Positions 34,014 to 42,914 of a stretch of DNA of 64,000 bases are shown in pieces (positions within the stretch are counted from its first letter, which is position 1; every line of letters starts with the position of its first letter). The stretch comes from Segatella copri (GTDB lineage: Bacteria; Bacteroidota; Bacteroidia; Bacteroidales; Bacteroidaceae). Both the position numbers and the translations under genes were made by a program. Location: the NCBI RefSeq assembly GCF_026015295.1, contig NZ_JAPDUW010000001.1, positions 1,302,001 to 1,366,000 of the forward strand, in the 5' to 3' direction. The notes below the pieces were generated by a model, which worked only from the letters and a program-made list of their open reading frames with translations, was not told the DNA's origin and ran no database searches.

Positions 34014-34688
34014 TTATCCTTTCTTTTCGTTATGTTCAACTTTAGATGCACCACTCTCTGCATCTGCTTTCTGAGATGCACCGCTCTCGCCGTCAACATC
34101 CTTCTTGGCATAAACGGCATAAGCCTGGTTGATAGCCTTGAGGAAGGCACGGCTGGTAATGGTAGAAGCGGTGATGGCATCTACTGCATTGCCACTCTTA
34201 TCGTCCTTAGATACGTGGAGGTCGCCATCCTTTGGAGTCTTACCGATGATGCTACCCTTTCCGTCTTTCTGGAACCAGGTAGCAGCCTTGGCGCCCAACC
34301 CCGGAGTTTCTGAAGCCTGAAGCACGGTATAACCCATAATCTTGCCCTCGGTATCGAAGCCTACGAGCACCTTCAGATCGCCACCGAAACCACCGGTAGT
34401 ACTCTCTACGGCAGCACCCAGCTGCTTGCCGCTCTTGTCTGAGCACTTGTGGATGGTGAAAGAGAATTCCTTACCGCCAAACTCCTGCTTTACCTCTTCA
34501 GGCTCAGCCACCTGGAGTTCTTCTGTGCCCATCACACTCTTGATACCGGCAGCCAGACTCTGTGCTGCCTTCTCGGCGATAGGACCAGATGTAAGATGAT
34601 TGATATATGCAAGCACGGCACCTACGATGAGCGCTACGCCCACCAGCACAAGCACCATGTTCTTCAATGATGATTCTAATTTCTGCAT
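34014..34688 (-). CDS. rnfG: Rnf complex subunit G (FMN-binding)
   Basis: A 224-residue protein with one N-terminal membrane helix (NMVLVLVGVALIVGAVLAYI) and a periplasmic FMN-binding domain. Flavin is attached covalently to a Thr in the motif DAITASTITS. The conserved QASETPGLGAKA is present. The C-terminus has an extra acidic tail rich in SGAS and AES. ATG 34688 (MQKLESSL) starts 13 bases after the rnfD stop; the longer in-frame start reaches into rnfD and is rejected. Confidence 0.93.
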   Translation of the reverse strand: MQKLESSLKNMVLVLVGVALIVGAVLAYINHLTSGPIAEKAAQSLAAGIKSVMGTEELQVAEPEEVKQEFGGKEFSFTIHKCSDKSGKQLGAAVESTTGGFGGDLKVLVGFDTEGKIMGYTVLQASETPGLGAKAATWFQKDGKGSIIGKTPKDGDLHVSKDDKSGNAVDAITASTITSRAFLKAINQAYAVYAKKDVDGESGASQKADAESGASKVEHNEKKG

Positions 34689-34701
34689 GTCTCTGTCCTC
34701 C

Positions 34702-35703
34702 TTATTTCTTAGCTGGCTTCTCACCGAAGCGCTTTGGTTTAACGTATGTGTTAATAAGAGGTGTGAACGCATTCATGATGAGAATGGCGAACGACATACC
34801 TTCCGGATAGCTACCCCAGTTACGGATGATGACGGTGAGAAGACCGATGCAGACACCGTAGATGAGCATGCCCTTGTGGGTCATCGGAGAGGTTACATAA
34901 TCAGTAGCCATGAAGATGGCACCGAGCATCAGACCACCGCTGAAGATGACTGCCAGAGGATTGGCATAAACAGGATTAGCCAAATGCATCAAACCGCTGA
35001 AAACGAATACGGTAGCGATGATGCTGACAGGAATATGCCAAGTGATGACCTTCTTCCAGAGCATGTAAGCCAAACCGAGCAAGAGGGCGAATGCACAAAC
35101 CTCACCGGTAGTACCGGCTCCGAAGGTATCGCCAGTAGCACCGAAAAGCAGACTCAGCGCATCAGGCAACTGGTTGAGAACAGAAGCATCGCCCGTCTTG
35201 ATGGCTGTCTTCATGATAGCCAGCGGAGTAGCACCCGTTGTAGCATCAGTATAGCTGAGCATCTGTCCGGCTATAGGCCATGAAGTCATCTGGGCAGGGA
35301 AGCTGACGAGCAGGAAGCAACGGCCTACCAAAGCGGGATTGAAAGGATTGTTACCCAGACCGCCGAAGCTCATCTTACCTACACCGATGGCAAACAGGGC
35401 ACCGATGATGATGATCCAGAGAGGAAGGTTACTTGGCAAGTTCATGCCGAGCAAGAGACCGGTGATGATGGCAGAACCATCGAGCAAGCTGGTCTCCTCC
35501 TTCAGGAGATATTTTGTAATTGCCCACTCAAAGAAGACGCAGGCTGCCACAGAGGTAAGCAGTACGACTGCTGAACCCAAGCCGAAGAAATAGAAAGATG
35601 TGAGGATGGCAGGCACGAGAGCGATAATCACTCCGTACATGTTCTTCTCTACGCTCTCATTTCCATGAGCGTGTGGCGATAATGAAACGATTAATTTTCC
35701 CAT
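34702..35703 (-). CDS. rnfD: Rnf complex subunit D (FMN-binding)
   Basis: A 333-residue membrane protein with about nine to ten helices. The flavinylation motif is in TDATTGATPLAIMKT, where a Thr carries FMN by a phosphodiester bond. Other signatures are GNNPFNPALVGRCFLLVSFP and FMATDYVTSPMTHKGMLIYG. It belongs to the NqrB/RnfD family and relays electrons through the membrane. It starts 50 bases after the rnfC stop. Confidence 0.95.
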   Translation of the reverse strand: MGKLIVSLSPHAHGNESVEKNMYGVIIALVPAILTSFYFFGLGSAVVLLTSVAACVFFEWAITKYLLKEETSLLDGSAIITGLLLGMNLPSNLPLWIIIIGALFAIGVGKMSFGGLGNNPFNPALVGRCFLLVSFPAQMTSWPIAGQMLSYTDATTGATPLAIMKTAIKTGDASVLNQLPDALSLLFGATGDTFGAGTTGEVCAFALLLGLAYMLWKKVITWHIPVSIIATVFVFSGLMHLANPVYANPLAVIFSGGLMLGAIFMATDYVTSPMTHKGMLIYGVCIGLLTVIIRNWGSYPEGMSFAILIMNAFTPLINTYVKPKRFGEKPAKK

Positions 35704-35753
35704 TTTATATTTTAAATTCTTTCTTAAATGAAATTCATTCTTGACGTGAACGC

Positions 35754-37106
35754 TTACTTCTTGGCGTTGCGAGCTCTGATAATGCCCATTACCGCACCCT
35801 TACCATTGATAATATTATCGAGGATAGGACGATGTGAAGGACAGGTGAACTGGCATGAACCGCAGGCGATGCAGGATGTTACCTCTTCTGCCTCCAGGCG
35901 CTCATAATCCTTCACTACGCTCAAGGTTGCAAGCAAGTATGGCTCCAGGCCCATTGGACAGGCATCCACACACTTGGCACAGCGGATACATGGCTGAGCC
36001 TTCTTGCGATGAGCATCAGCATCGGTCAATACGGTGATGGAGTTGGTACCCTTGGTTACCGGTACATCGAGGCTGATTACAGCCTTACCCATCATCGGAC
36101 CACCAGCCAACACCTTGTTGTCACCCTCTGGCAAACCTCCGCAATTCTCAATCATCTGAGAGAATGGAGTACCCATACGTACGAGGAAGTTGCCCGGGTT
36201 CTTCACCTGCTTACCGGTTACGGTAGTATAGCGCTCGAAGAGAGGTTTGTTCTTCATAACTGCCTGATAAACAGCGAAGGCAGTACCTACATTCTGAACA
36301 ATTGCTCCAACGTTGACAGGGATAGCTGGAGGAGCTGGAACCTGACGGCGGATAACCGCATCCACCAGCTGCTTCTCACCTCCCTGAGGGTACTTCTTAG
36401 CCAGAGGTACAATCTCGATACGAGAATCATTGGCTGTCTTCTCCTCGAAGAGTTTGATAGCAGCAGGCTTGTTATCCTCGATACCGATGTAGCCCTTCTC
36501 TACCTTAGCCGCCTTCATCAGGAGGTTCAAGCCAACGAGAATCTCATCGGCATGCTCCATCATCAGGCGATAGTCGGCTGTGATATAAGGTTCGCACTCT
36601 ACACCGTTGATGATGACGCACTCAGCCTTGGCTCCTGGAGGAGGACAAAGCTTGATGAAGGTAGGAAAACCGGCACCACCCATACCAGTGACACCTGCTA
36701 CCTTGATGCGGTTTACGATTTCCTCTGGAGTAAGCTCAGTATGAGCCTCAAGCGTCTCGAGTTTATCAGAGCGGTCGATACTCTCCTCCCACTCATCGCC
36801 TTCTACATTAATAATGATGCAAGGCTTGCGATAACCGGTAGCATCAATAGATGTATCTACCTTGAACACAGTTCCTGATACGGAACTGTAAATAGGAGCA
36901 CTCACAAAGCCACCAGCCTCAGCAATGAGTGTACCCACCTTCACCTTGTCGCCCTTGGCAACTACAGGCTTGGCAGGAGCACCGATGTGCTGACCAAGTG
37001 GGAAAATAGCCTGCTTAGGAAGAGGAGCTACCTGAGTAGCCATCTCGGCAGTAATCTTATTCTCTTCTGGGTGAACTCCACCAATTCTAAAAGTTCTCAA
37101 ATTCAT
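35754..37106 (-). CDS. rnfC: Rnf complex subunit C
   Basis: A 450-residue soluble subunit. It has an N-terminal biotinyl-lipoyl-like domain (GAPAKPVVAKGDKVKVG), a Rossmann region for NADH and FMN (GVTGMGGAGFPTFIKL, IINGVECEPYITADY), and two 4Fe-4S motifs at the C-terminus (CIRCAKCVDACPMGL, CIACGSCQFTCPS). It exchanges electrons with NAD(H). The long C-terminal extension seen in some RnfC proteins is absent. It lies 3 bases after the rnfB stop. Confidence 0.95.
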   Translation of the reverse strand: MNLRTFRIGGVHPEENKITAEMATQVAPLPKQAIFPLGQHIGAPAKPVVAKGDKVKVGTLIAEAGGFVSAPIYSSVSGTVFKVDTSIDATGYRKPCIIINVEGDEWEESIDRSDKLETLEAHTELTPEEIVNRIKVAGVTGMGGAGFPTFIKLCPPPGAKAECVIINGVECEPYITADYRLMMEHADEILVGLNLLMKAAKVEKGYIGIEDNKPAAIKLFEEKTANDSRIEIVPLAKKYPQGGEKQLVDAVIRRQVPAPPAIPVNVGAIVQNVGTAFAVYQAVMKNKPLFERYTTVTGKQVKNPGNFLVRMGTPFSQMIENCGGLPEGDNKVLAGGPMMGKAVISLDVPVTKGTNSITVLTDADAHRKKAQPCIRCAKCVDACPMGLEPYLLATLSVVKDYERLEAEEVTSCIACGSCQFTCPSHRPILDNIINGKGAVMGIIRARNAKK

Positions 37107-37109
37107 GAT

Positions 37110-37952
37110 TTAATCCTCCTTCTTCTTAACTGGGAAATTAACTTTTACGAGAGCACCTGTTGGGCATTCGTCAACACACTTGGTACACATGCGGCACTTA
37201 TTGAAGTCAACATAAGCCACATTGTTCTCAATGGTGATAGCATCAAACTTGCAGACCTTCTGACACTTACCGCATCCGATGCAAGCAACACTACAAGCCT
37301 TCTTGGCAACAGCGCCCTTGTCGTGGTTTACGCACTGAACGTAAACTCTACGGCCCTTAGGACCCTTCTTGCGGAGCTCGATGATATGACGTGGACAAGC
37401 GTTGGCGCAAGCACCACAACCCGTACACTTCTCTTCATCAACCTCAGGAATGCCAGTTTCAGGATTGATAGAGATTGCGCCAAACTGGCAGGCAGCCACG
37501 CAATCGCCACAACCCAGACAGCCGAACCCGCAGCCTGTTTCGCCAGCGCCACATGAATTCATAGCTGCACAAGTGTGCAAACCATCATACTCGGCAATGC
37601 GAGGACGATTCTCGCAAGTACCATTACAACGAACCACAGCCACCTTTGGCTCGGTATTGGCTACTGCCATACCTAAAAGGTCGGCTACCTTGCCCATCAC
37701 GTCGGCACCACCTACCGGACACATCAGTCCATCGATAGAACCGGCATCAGCACCCTTCACCAGAGCTGCAGCCATACCGGAACATCCGGCAAAGCCGCAA
37801 CCACCACAGTTGGCACCTGGCAAAATCTCTCCTACCTGGCCCAAGCGAGGGTCTTCTTCGACGGCAAACTTCTTAGATACTCCGAAGAGAACCAACGCTG
37901 CAATCAGCGCGATTGCTCCGAGAACCAAGACAGCAATCAAAATAAAATTCAT
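37110..37952 (-). CDS. rnfB: Rnf complex subunit B (ferredoxin-interacting)
   Basis: A 280-residue iron-sulfur protein. An N-terminal membrane anchor (ILIAVLVLGAIALIAALVLF) is followed by the 4Fe-4S domain NCGGCGFAGCSGMAAAL, and then by three more clusters of ferredoxin type (CGFGCLGCGDCVAACQFGAI, CTGCGACANACPRHIIEL, CIGCGKCQKVCKFDAI, CRMCTKCVDECPTGAL). It is the entry for electrons from ferredoxin. It is the first rnf gene and follows rseC. Confidence 0.95.
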   Translation of the reverse strand: MNFILIAVLVLGAIALIAALVLFGVSKKFAVEEDPRLGQVGEILPGANCGGCGFAGCSGMAAALVKGADAGSIDGLMCPVGGADVMGKVADLLGMAVANTEPKVAVVRCNGTCENRPRIAEYDGLHTCAAMNSCGAGETGCGFGCLGCGDCVAACQFGAISINPETGIPEVDEEKCTGCGACANACPRHIIELRKKGPKGRRVYVQCVNHDKGAVAKKACSVACIGCGKCQKVCKFDAITIENNVAYVDFNKCRMCTKCVDECPTGALVKVNFPVKKKED

Positions 37953-38034
37953 AATTTTTTGTGTTTTGTTTTGTTATTTTCTTTGTTTTAAAATAAAAGC
38001 TCATCGCTGAAGCCACAGAAGCACATCACGTACC

Positions 38035-38448
38035 CTATGATTCTATAGAGAAGCTCAGTTTGTTTTTAAGTTTGTTTCTGAATAAGTAGAGCACCACATA
38101 GTATGGAATGAGAATGCCCAATGCCGAGAGCGCTGCGGCTCCCTCTGAGTGAGTAGCTTTCAGTACACCCACCAAAGCGATCACCATCAGTATCAGCGGC
38201 AACAGATAGCCATAGAAACTGGCTCTGAATCCTACAGCCGAATCAGCCGTCACCACTACGCTATCGCCTTTGTGGTAGAGAGACGCCTCTGAGGTAGAAA
38301 CCTCAATCATCTTCTCTTTCGATTCAGATGCAGTACAATGAGCAGCCACCTTGCAAGCGCTGCAGGCTGACGACTGTACGATGCGAATGCACACACAACC
38401 TTCTTCTACGCTTTCTACGATGCCAGAATGTTTTATTTTGTTATTCAT
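38035..38448 (-). CDS. RseC/MucC-family protein (SoxR-reducing system component)
   Basis: A 137-residue membrane protein: a small N-terminal domain with Cys residues (GIVESVEEGCVCIRIVQSSA, CSACKVAAHC) and two membrane helices (~80-125). RseC proteins accompany rnf operons in many bacteria and are linked to keeping SoxR reduced or to sigma-E control. Its start at ATG 38448 lies 37 bases after a TATCTTTG box; a longer frame would run across the promoter. It precedes rnfB by 82 bases and is probably co-transcribed with it. Confidence 0.85.
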   Translation of the reverse strand: MNNKIKHSGIVESVEEGCVCIRIVQSSACSACKVAAHCTASESKEKMIEVSTSEASLYHKGDSVVVTADSAVGFRASFYGYLLPLILMVIALVGVLKATHSEGAAALSALGILIPYYVVLYLFRNKLKNKLSFSIES

Positions 38449-38484
38449 TTGTAATGTTGAGATTGCATTTTTGCAATTCAAGTG

Positions 38485-38492
38485 CAAAGATA
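38485..38492 (-). promoter_or_regulatory. Promoter of rseC-rnfBCDGEA
   Basis: TATCTTTG on the minus strand, 37 bases before the rseC start. It is the only promoter box I see for the seven-gene operon. Confidence 0.65.
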
Positions 38493-38648
38493 CTACATTA
38501 TTTAGAAATGGCAAACAAAATCGAAAAGAAAATATAAAAAAAGAAGCGTAAACGTTATCTATACCCTGGAATCAGGCAGTTTGAGAACAAATTAAAAGCA
38601 AAAATGCTTTTTTTTAGCAACTTCTTTTGGTGATATCAATTTTTTATG

Positions 38649-38656
38649 TATCTTTG
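38649..38656 (+). promoter_or_regulatory. Promoter of the acidic 149-aa protein gene
   Basis: TATCTTTG, 23 bases before the ATG. Confidence 0.6.
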
Positions 38657-38678
38657 CATTGATTATTAAAGAATTGAT

Positions 38679-39128
38679 ATGGAAACATTAGAGCAAACAA
38701 TCATGCAAGTAGAGCGCTTTATCAGAAAAGTGGCTCAAAAGTTCCCAGCGCCAGAATCTGACGACGAGACTTCTCAAATGACCGACATCCACGTAAGGGT
38801 TTCGCAAGACAGTGGCGAACTCCTGGCCTTTGACGACGATGACAACGAGATTACCCGCTGCGTTGTTGAGCAATGGATAGAAAACAAGGATGAAGACTTC
38901 TACGACGAGGTAGCAAAGCTGCTTCGCGATGTATTGCGCAAACAGGCTGATATCATAGATCATCTCGGCATTCTCAAGCCATACAGCTTTGTGCTCGAAG
39001 ATGAGGATAAAGAGCATATTGGCGAGCTCTATCTTGCTGACGATGATACGATCATCGTAGGTGGTGATTTGATGGAGAATCTGGACAACGATCTGGATAA
39101 CTTCCTGAACGACCTGCTGAAAGAATAA
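38679..39128 (+). CDS. Acidic hypothetical protein (149 aa)
   Basis: A soluble, strongly acidic protein (MQVERFIRKVAQKFPAPESD, FDDDDNEITRCVVEQWIENK, DFYDEVAKLLRDVLRKQADI, ELYLADDDTIIVGGDLMENL). It looks like an alpha-beta fold with helices at both ends and a DLDNFLNDLLKE tail. I recognise no named family. It has its own promoter and a clear terminator, so it is a single-gene unit with the look of a conserved core gene. Confidence 0.8.
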   Translation: METLEQTIMQVERFIRKVAQKFPAPESDDETSQMTDIHVRVSQDSGELLAFDDDDNEITRCVVEQWIENKDEDFYDEVAKLLRDVLRKQADIIDHLGILKPYSFVLEDEDKEHIGELYLADDDTIIVGGDLMENLDNDLDNFLNDLLKE

Positions 39129-39176
39129 AAAAATACCGGATGAAAGAACTACCCGCTCCCCCATCCCAACAAAATA

Positions 39177-39216
39177 AAAAACCGTTGCACTCTCTCCTAT
39201 CGAGTACAACGGTTTT
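39177..39216. terminator. Bidirectional terminator
   Basis: AAAACCGTTGCACTC pairs with GAGTACAACGGTTTT (one mismatch) around an 8-base loop, followed by T-rich sequence. It lies between convergent genes. Confidence 0.85.
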
Positions 39217-39256
39217 CTGTTTTTAACGGTCTTTCCGTTTATATCATCTAACCAAT

Positions 39257-40765
39257 CTAAAAAGAAATTTTCTTTTTCTTACCTTTACTTTCGTTTCCTA
39301 CACGGTCGAGAGCAGTTACTACATACACATATTTCTTGCCACTCACATAAGGGATGCGATAGAAATTATCATAAGTAACTGCCTGGAGTGCAGAAACATC
39401 ATTGAGATTTACCTTAGCACCTTTCTCAAAACGGTAGATAGCAAAACGGTTCACCTGATCGCCCCACTTTTTCTTGCTAGCCTTAGGAGCCTTCCATACC
39501 AGCAGCGGACCTTTCTCGGTCCACATCAGTTTGACACCCTTTACCCCCTTTGGCGCCTTATTATCAAGGAAAGGCATAGAGGGTGGCAATGCTGGATACT
39601 TCCAATAATTGTTGCGGAGTGTATGTCCTATATTACCTACATTATCGGCAGCTGTCTGCGCATACCAGAGCACAGTGCCCTTCACATTATTCATCTGCTG
39701 ATGCAAACGGTGCTTGGCAGGCAACTGATGACTGCGCGGATTGACTGGGTCAGCAAACTTGGCTGTACGCTCTATATCTTCACCTATATATAATGGGCGG
39801 TTGCCAGCATGCTTATTCCACCAGGTTATGAGCGTCTTGTAATCGGCAGCACGATTGCCTATCTCCCAATATATCTGAGGCACACAATAGTCTATCCAAC
39901 CATTATTCACCCAAAGCAATACATCTGCATAAAGATCATCATAATTCTGGAGGCCGAAAGTTTCTGAACCATTAGGATCGGTACGCTTGTTGCGGTAGAT
40001 GCCGAATGGAGAAACACCAAACTTAACCCAAGGCTTAACGGCATGAATGGATTCGCTGAGCTGCTTTACAAACCGGCTCACGTTATCACGGCGCCAATCA
40101 CCGATGTTTCGCATGCCGCGCGACTGCTGGCGGAAGAGCTGCTGATCAGGAATCTGACGTCCGGCCTCTGGATATGGATAGAAATAATCATCAATATGGA
40201 ATCCATCAACATCATATCGGCTTACAATGTCCACAGCCACCTCGCAAATATAGTCGGCTGCAGCCTGCAACCCAGGGTTCAACAGCGTCAGCTTGCCATA
40301 CTGAAAACAGAGATCAGGACGCCTCTTCACGATATTCTTCGGCGAAACTTGCTCATAAGAAGTTACGCTATGCTTGGCACGATATGGATTAATCCATGCA
40401 TGAAGCTCCATGCCACGATTATGACACTGCTCTATCATCCACTGCAACGGATCCCAATAAGGAGAAGGAGCCTTTCCCTGCACCCCCGTAAGAAACTTGC
40501 TCCAAGGCTCTAAATCACTCTTATACAGAGCATCACACTCGGCACGAACCTGAAAGATAATCGCATTCACGCCATCCTTCTGCAGTTCATCAAGCTGTCT
40601 GGTAAGCATCGCCTGGATCTGCTGCGTACTCTTGCCAAGATACTGTCCGTTAACACACTGTATCCAGGCTCCACGAAACTCTCGTTTGTTCTGAGCCTTC
40701 ATTGTTGCCGACGACATCAGCATCATTGCAACAACGAGCATCAAAATCGCTTTCAGTCTTTTCAT
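39257..40765 (-). CDS. Glycoside-hydrolase-like family 10 protein (GHL10/YddW-type)
   Basis: A 502-residue secreted protein with a signal peptide (VVAMMLMSSATMKA-Q). Residues ~28-340 match the GHL10 (DUF187) TIM barrel: KREFRGAWIQCVNGQY, GVNAIIFQVRAECDALYKSD, ELHAWINPYRAK, YDVDGFHIDDYFYPYPE, VNNGWIDYCVPQIYWEIG. The Asp pair in HIDDYFYP is the likely catalytic region. A C-terminal fibronectin-like domain (~400-500) ends in SKGKKKKISF. These enzymes are thought to act on cell-wall sugars. It is the last gene after rarA and the TRIC-like channel. Confidence 0.88.
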   Translation of the reverse strand: MKRLKAILMLVVAMMLMSSATMKAQNKREFRGAWIQCVNGQYLGKSTQQIQAMLTRQLDELQKDGVNAIIFQVRAECDALYKSDLEPWSKFLTGVQGKAPSPYWDPLQWMIEQCHNRGMELHAWINPYRAKHSVTSYEQVSPKNIVKRRPDLCFQYGKLTLLNPGLQAAADYICEVAVDIVSRYDVDGFHIDDYFYPYPEAGRQIPDQQLFRQQSRGMRNIGDWRRDNVSRFVKQLSESIHAVKPWVKFGVSPFGIYRNKRTDPNGSETFGLQNYDDLYADVLLWVNNGWIDYCVPQIYWEIGNRAADYKTLITWWNKHAGNRPLYIGEDIERTAKFADPVNPRSHQLPAKHRLHQQMNNVKGTVLWYAQTAADNVGNIGHTLRNNYWKYPALPPSMPFLDNKAPKGVKGVKLMWTEKGPLLVWKAPKASKKKWGDQVNRFAIYRFEKGAKVNLNDVSALQAVTYDNFYRIPYVSGKKYVYVVTALDRVGNESKGKKKKISF

Positions 40766-40802
40766 CTGTTATCTGTTATTTATCAATTTCATTTTTTCCT
40801 TT

Positions 40803-41453
40803 TCATTCTACAGTTTGTTCTTCATCCCTCAGCTTCGGGAGTGAAATATGGTATCTTACAGCCAGCAATCGGATGGCGCAGACCACACTGAAAGCTACAA
40901 TCACCGTAATATAGAGGCTCACACCCAGATAGCTCAATCCCCAATAAGCCAAACCACCGGCGACACAAGCCATCGCATAAATCTCCTTTCGGAAGATGAC
41001 CGGCTCTTCATTAAGAAGCACATCGCGGATAACACCGCCTGCAGCACCCGTAATACAGCCCATGATGATGGCTACCCAAAAAGAGAAACCACATTCGAGC
41101 GACTTCTGGATGCCCGCAATATTGAAAAGCGCCAAGCCCAATGTATCAAACAGAAACCAGGTATTGTCAAGACGCTTAAGATAGCGGTGGCAAGCAATCA
41201 CTACCAACTGAGCAAACAGCGTACAAATCAGGTAGATAGGACTCAACATCCAAAACGGACGCACACCAAGCATCACATCTCGTATGGTTCCACCACCTAT
41301 GGCTACAGCCACACCACAAACAAAACCGCCCAGCCAATCATAGTGCTTACTTGCTGCCAGGCGAATGCCCGAAAGGGCAAAAGCAAATGTACCGATGAAT
41401 TCTATCACACTATGAAGCGTGAGCACGAATTCAGGATCGCCATGTATCATCAT
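40803..41453 (-). CDS. TRIC-type (UPF0126/YadS) cation channel protein
   Basis: A 216-residue protein with seven predicted membrane helices and the doubled UPF0126 signature: GTFAFALSGIRLAASKHYDW, VAIGGGTIRDVMLG and again TGAAGGVIRDVLLNEEP. Bacterial TRIC proteins are trimeric cation channels; physiological role is poorly known. It lies 56 bases after rarA and 37 bases before the GHL10 gene, all on the minus strand, so an operon is likely. Confidence 0.92.
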   Translation of the reverse strand: MMIHGDPEFVLTLHSVIEFIGTFAFALSGIRLAASKHYDWLGGFVCGVAVAIGGGTIRDVMLGVRPFWMLSPIYLICTLFAQLVVIACHRYLKRLDNTWFLFDTLGLALFNIAGIQKSLECGFSFWVAIIMGCITGAAGGVIRDVLLNEEPVIFRKEIYAMACVAGGLAYWGLSYLGVSLYITVIVAFSVVCAIRLLAVRYHISLPKLRDEEQTVE

Positions 41454-41509
41454 TTTCTCGTATCAGTTAGTTGCTCTAAATATCAATTCCTAATTATTCT
41501 TTCTAATCA

Positions 41510-42784
41510 CTAATTCTTGAATCTTTCTCCCCAGCAGGTAACCATCCAGTTGTAGAGGCGCTCCTCGGAAGGCGAATGCTGCGCATGCCAGAAGCGGGCA
41601 TCCTTCAGTTCGTCTGGCAGATACTGCTGCTCTGTGAAATGTCCTGGATAATCGTGAGGATACTTATATCCGTCATGATAGCCCAAATCTTTCATCAGTT
41701 TGGTAGGAGCATTGCGGATGTGCAGCGGAACAGGCAGATTACCCGTTTGCCGTACAGTAGCCAGCGCATCATTAATGCCCAGATAAGCACTGTTGCTCTT
41801 CGGACTCGTGGCCAGATAAACCACAGCCTCAGCAAGGGCGATACGCGCTTCGGGCCACCCTATCTTCATCACCGTATCGAAGGCAGCATTGGCAAGCAGG
41901 AGTGCATTCGGATTGGCAAGTCCCACATCCTCAGAGGCACTAATCACAACCCTACGGGCTATAAACTGCGGGTCTTCTCCACCTTCTATCATCCTCGCCA
42001 TCCAATAAAGCGCAGCATCGGGATCGCTTCCGCGAATACTCTTGATAAAGGCAGAGATAATATCATAATGCATCTCACCCTGTTTATCATAAGCCAGCGG
42101 ATTCTGTTGCAACTGCTCTTCTACCATCTTGTCGGTAATCACAATCTCTGAAGAGCCGGCAGATTCTACCACCAGTTCCAGGATATTAAGCAGTTTTCGG
42201 GCATCTCCACCACTATATCGCAGCAGCGCGCCCGTCTCTTCCAGTTTAATATTCTTCTCTCTGAGTTCTACATCCTGCGTAATGGCACGATGCAGAAGCC
42301 CTTCAAGATCAGCCTTTTCGAGCGGTTTGAGCACATAGAGCTGACACCTGGACAACAGCGGCCGAATCACCTCGAATGAAGGATTCTCGGTGGTAGCACC
42401 TATCAGCGTAACAATACCCTTCTCTACCGCACCCAAAAGCGAATCCTGCTGACTCTTGGAGAAACGGTGAATCTCATCAATAAACAATATAGGAGAAGCC
42501 GAATTAAAGAATCTACCACTCTTTGCTCTTTCTATCACCTCGCGGACATCCTTTACGCCACTGGTCACCGCAGAGAGGGTGAAGAACGGCACCTTGATGG
42601 TTTGTGCCACGATTTGAGCAAGGGTAGTCTTGCCCACTCCAGGGGGTCCCCAGAGGATAAAAGAGGATATGCGCCCTGCATCAATCATCTTGCGCAGCAC
42701 GGCCCCCTCACCTACCAAATGCTGCTGTCCTACATAGTCAGCAAGCGTGTGAGGTCTCATTCTTTCAGCTAACGGTTCACTCAT
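41510..42784 (-). CDS. rarA: Replication-associated recombination protein A (RarA/MgsA AAA+ ATPase)
   Basis: A 424-residue AAA+ protein. It opens MSEPLAERMRPHTLADYVGQ, has Walker A GPPGVGKTT, Walker B LFIDEIHRFSKSQQD, sensor GATTENPSFEVI, and the C-terminal MgsA domain (IRGSDPDAALYWMARMIEGG, IARRVVISASEDVGLANP, LPDELKDARFW). RarA acts at stalled replication forks. A much longer in-frame extension exists but lacks homology and crosses the promoter. With the -7 box ending 8 bases before ATG 42784, the message may have almost no leader. Confidence 0.95.
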   Translation of the reverse strand: MSEPLAERMRPHTLADYVGQQHLVGEGAVLRKMIDAGRISSFILWGPPGVGKTTLAQIVAQTIKVPFFTLSAVTSGVKDVREVIERAKSGRFFNSASPILFIDEIHRFSKSQQDSLLGAVEKGIVTLIGATTENPSFEVIRPLLSRCQLYVLKPLEKADLEGLLHRAITQDVELREKNIKLEETGALLRYSGGDARKLLNILELVVESAGSSEIVITDKMVEEQLQQNPLAYDKQGEMHYDIISAFIKSIRGSDPDAALYWMARMIEGGEDPQFIARRVVISASEDVGLANPNALLLANAAFDTVMKIGWPEARIALAEAVVYLATSPKSNSAYLGINDALATVRQTGNLPVPLHIRNAPTKLMKDLGYHDGYKYPHDYPGHFTEQQYLPDELKDARFWHAQHSPSEERLYNWMVTCWGERFKN

Positions 42785-42792
42785 AGTACGTG

Positions 42793-42800
42793 CAAAGGTA
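42793..42800 (-). promoter_or_regulatory. Promoter of rarA
   Basis: TACCTTTG on the minus strand. The ATG starts 8 bases further, so transcription should begin within a few bases of the start codon. Confidence 0.65.
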
Positions 42801-42861
42801 ATGAAAAAAATCGAATTCCAAATAAAAAAGTGACCAAAAACACAAAAAAACAGCAAGAAAA

Positions 42862-42893
42862 TTTGGATATATAAAAAGAAGTACTTACTTTTG
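42862..42893 (+). promoter_or_regulatory. Consensus promoter of the 270-aa acidic protein gene
   Basis: TTTG at 42862-42865, a 20-base spacer, and TACTTTTG at 42886-42893. It is divergent from the rarA promoter. Confidence 0.75.
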
Positions 42894-42914
42894 CACACAC
42901 AAACATAATTGAAG

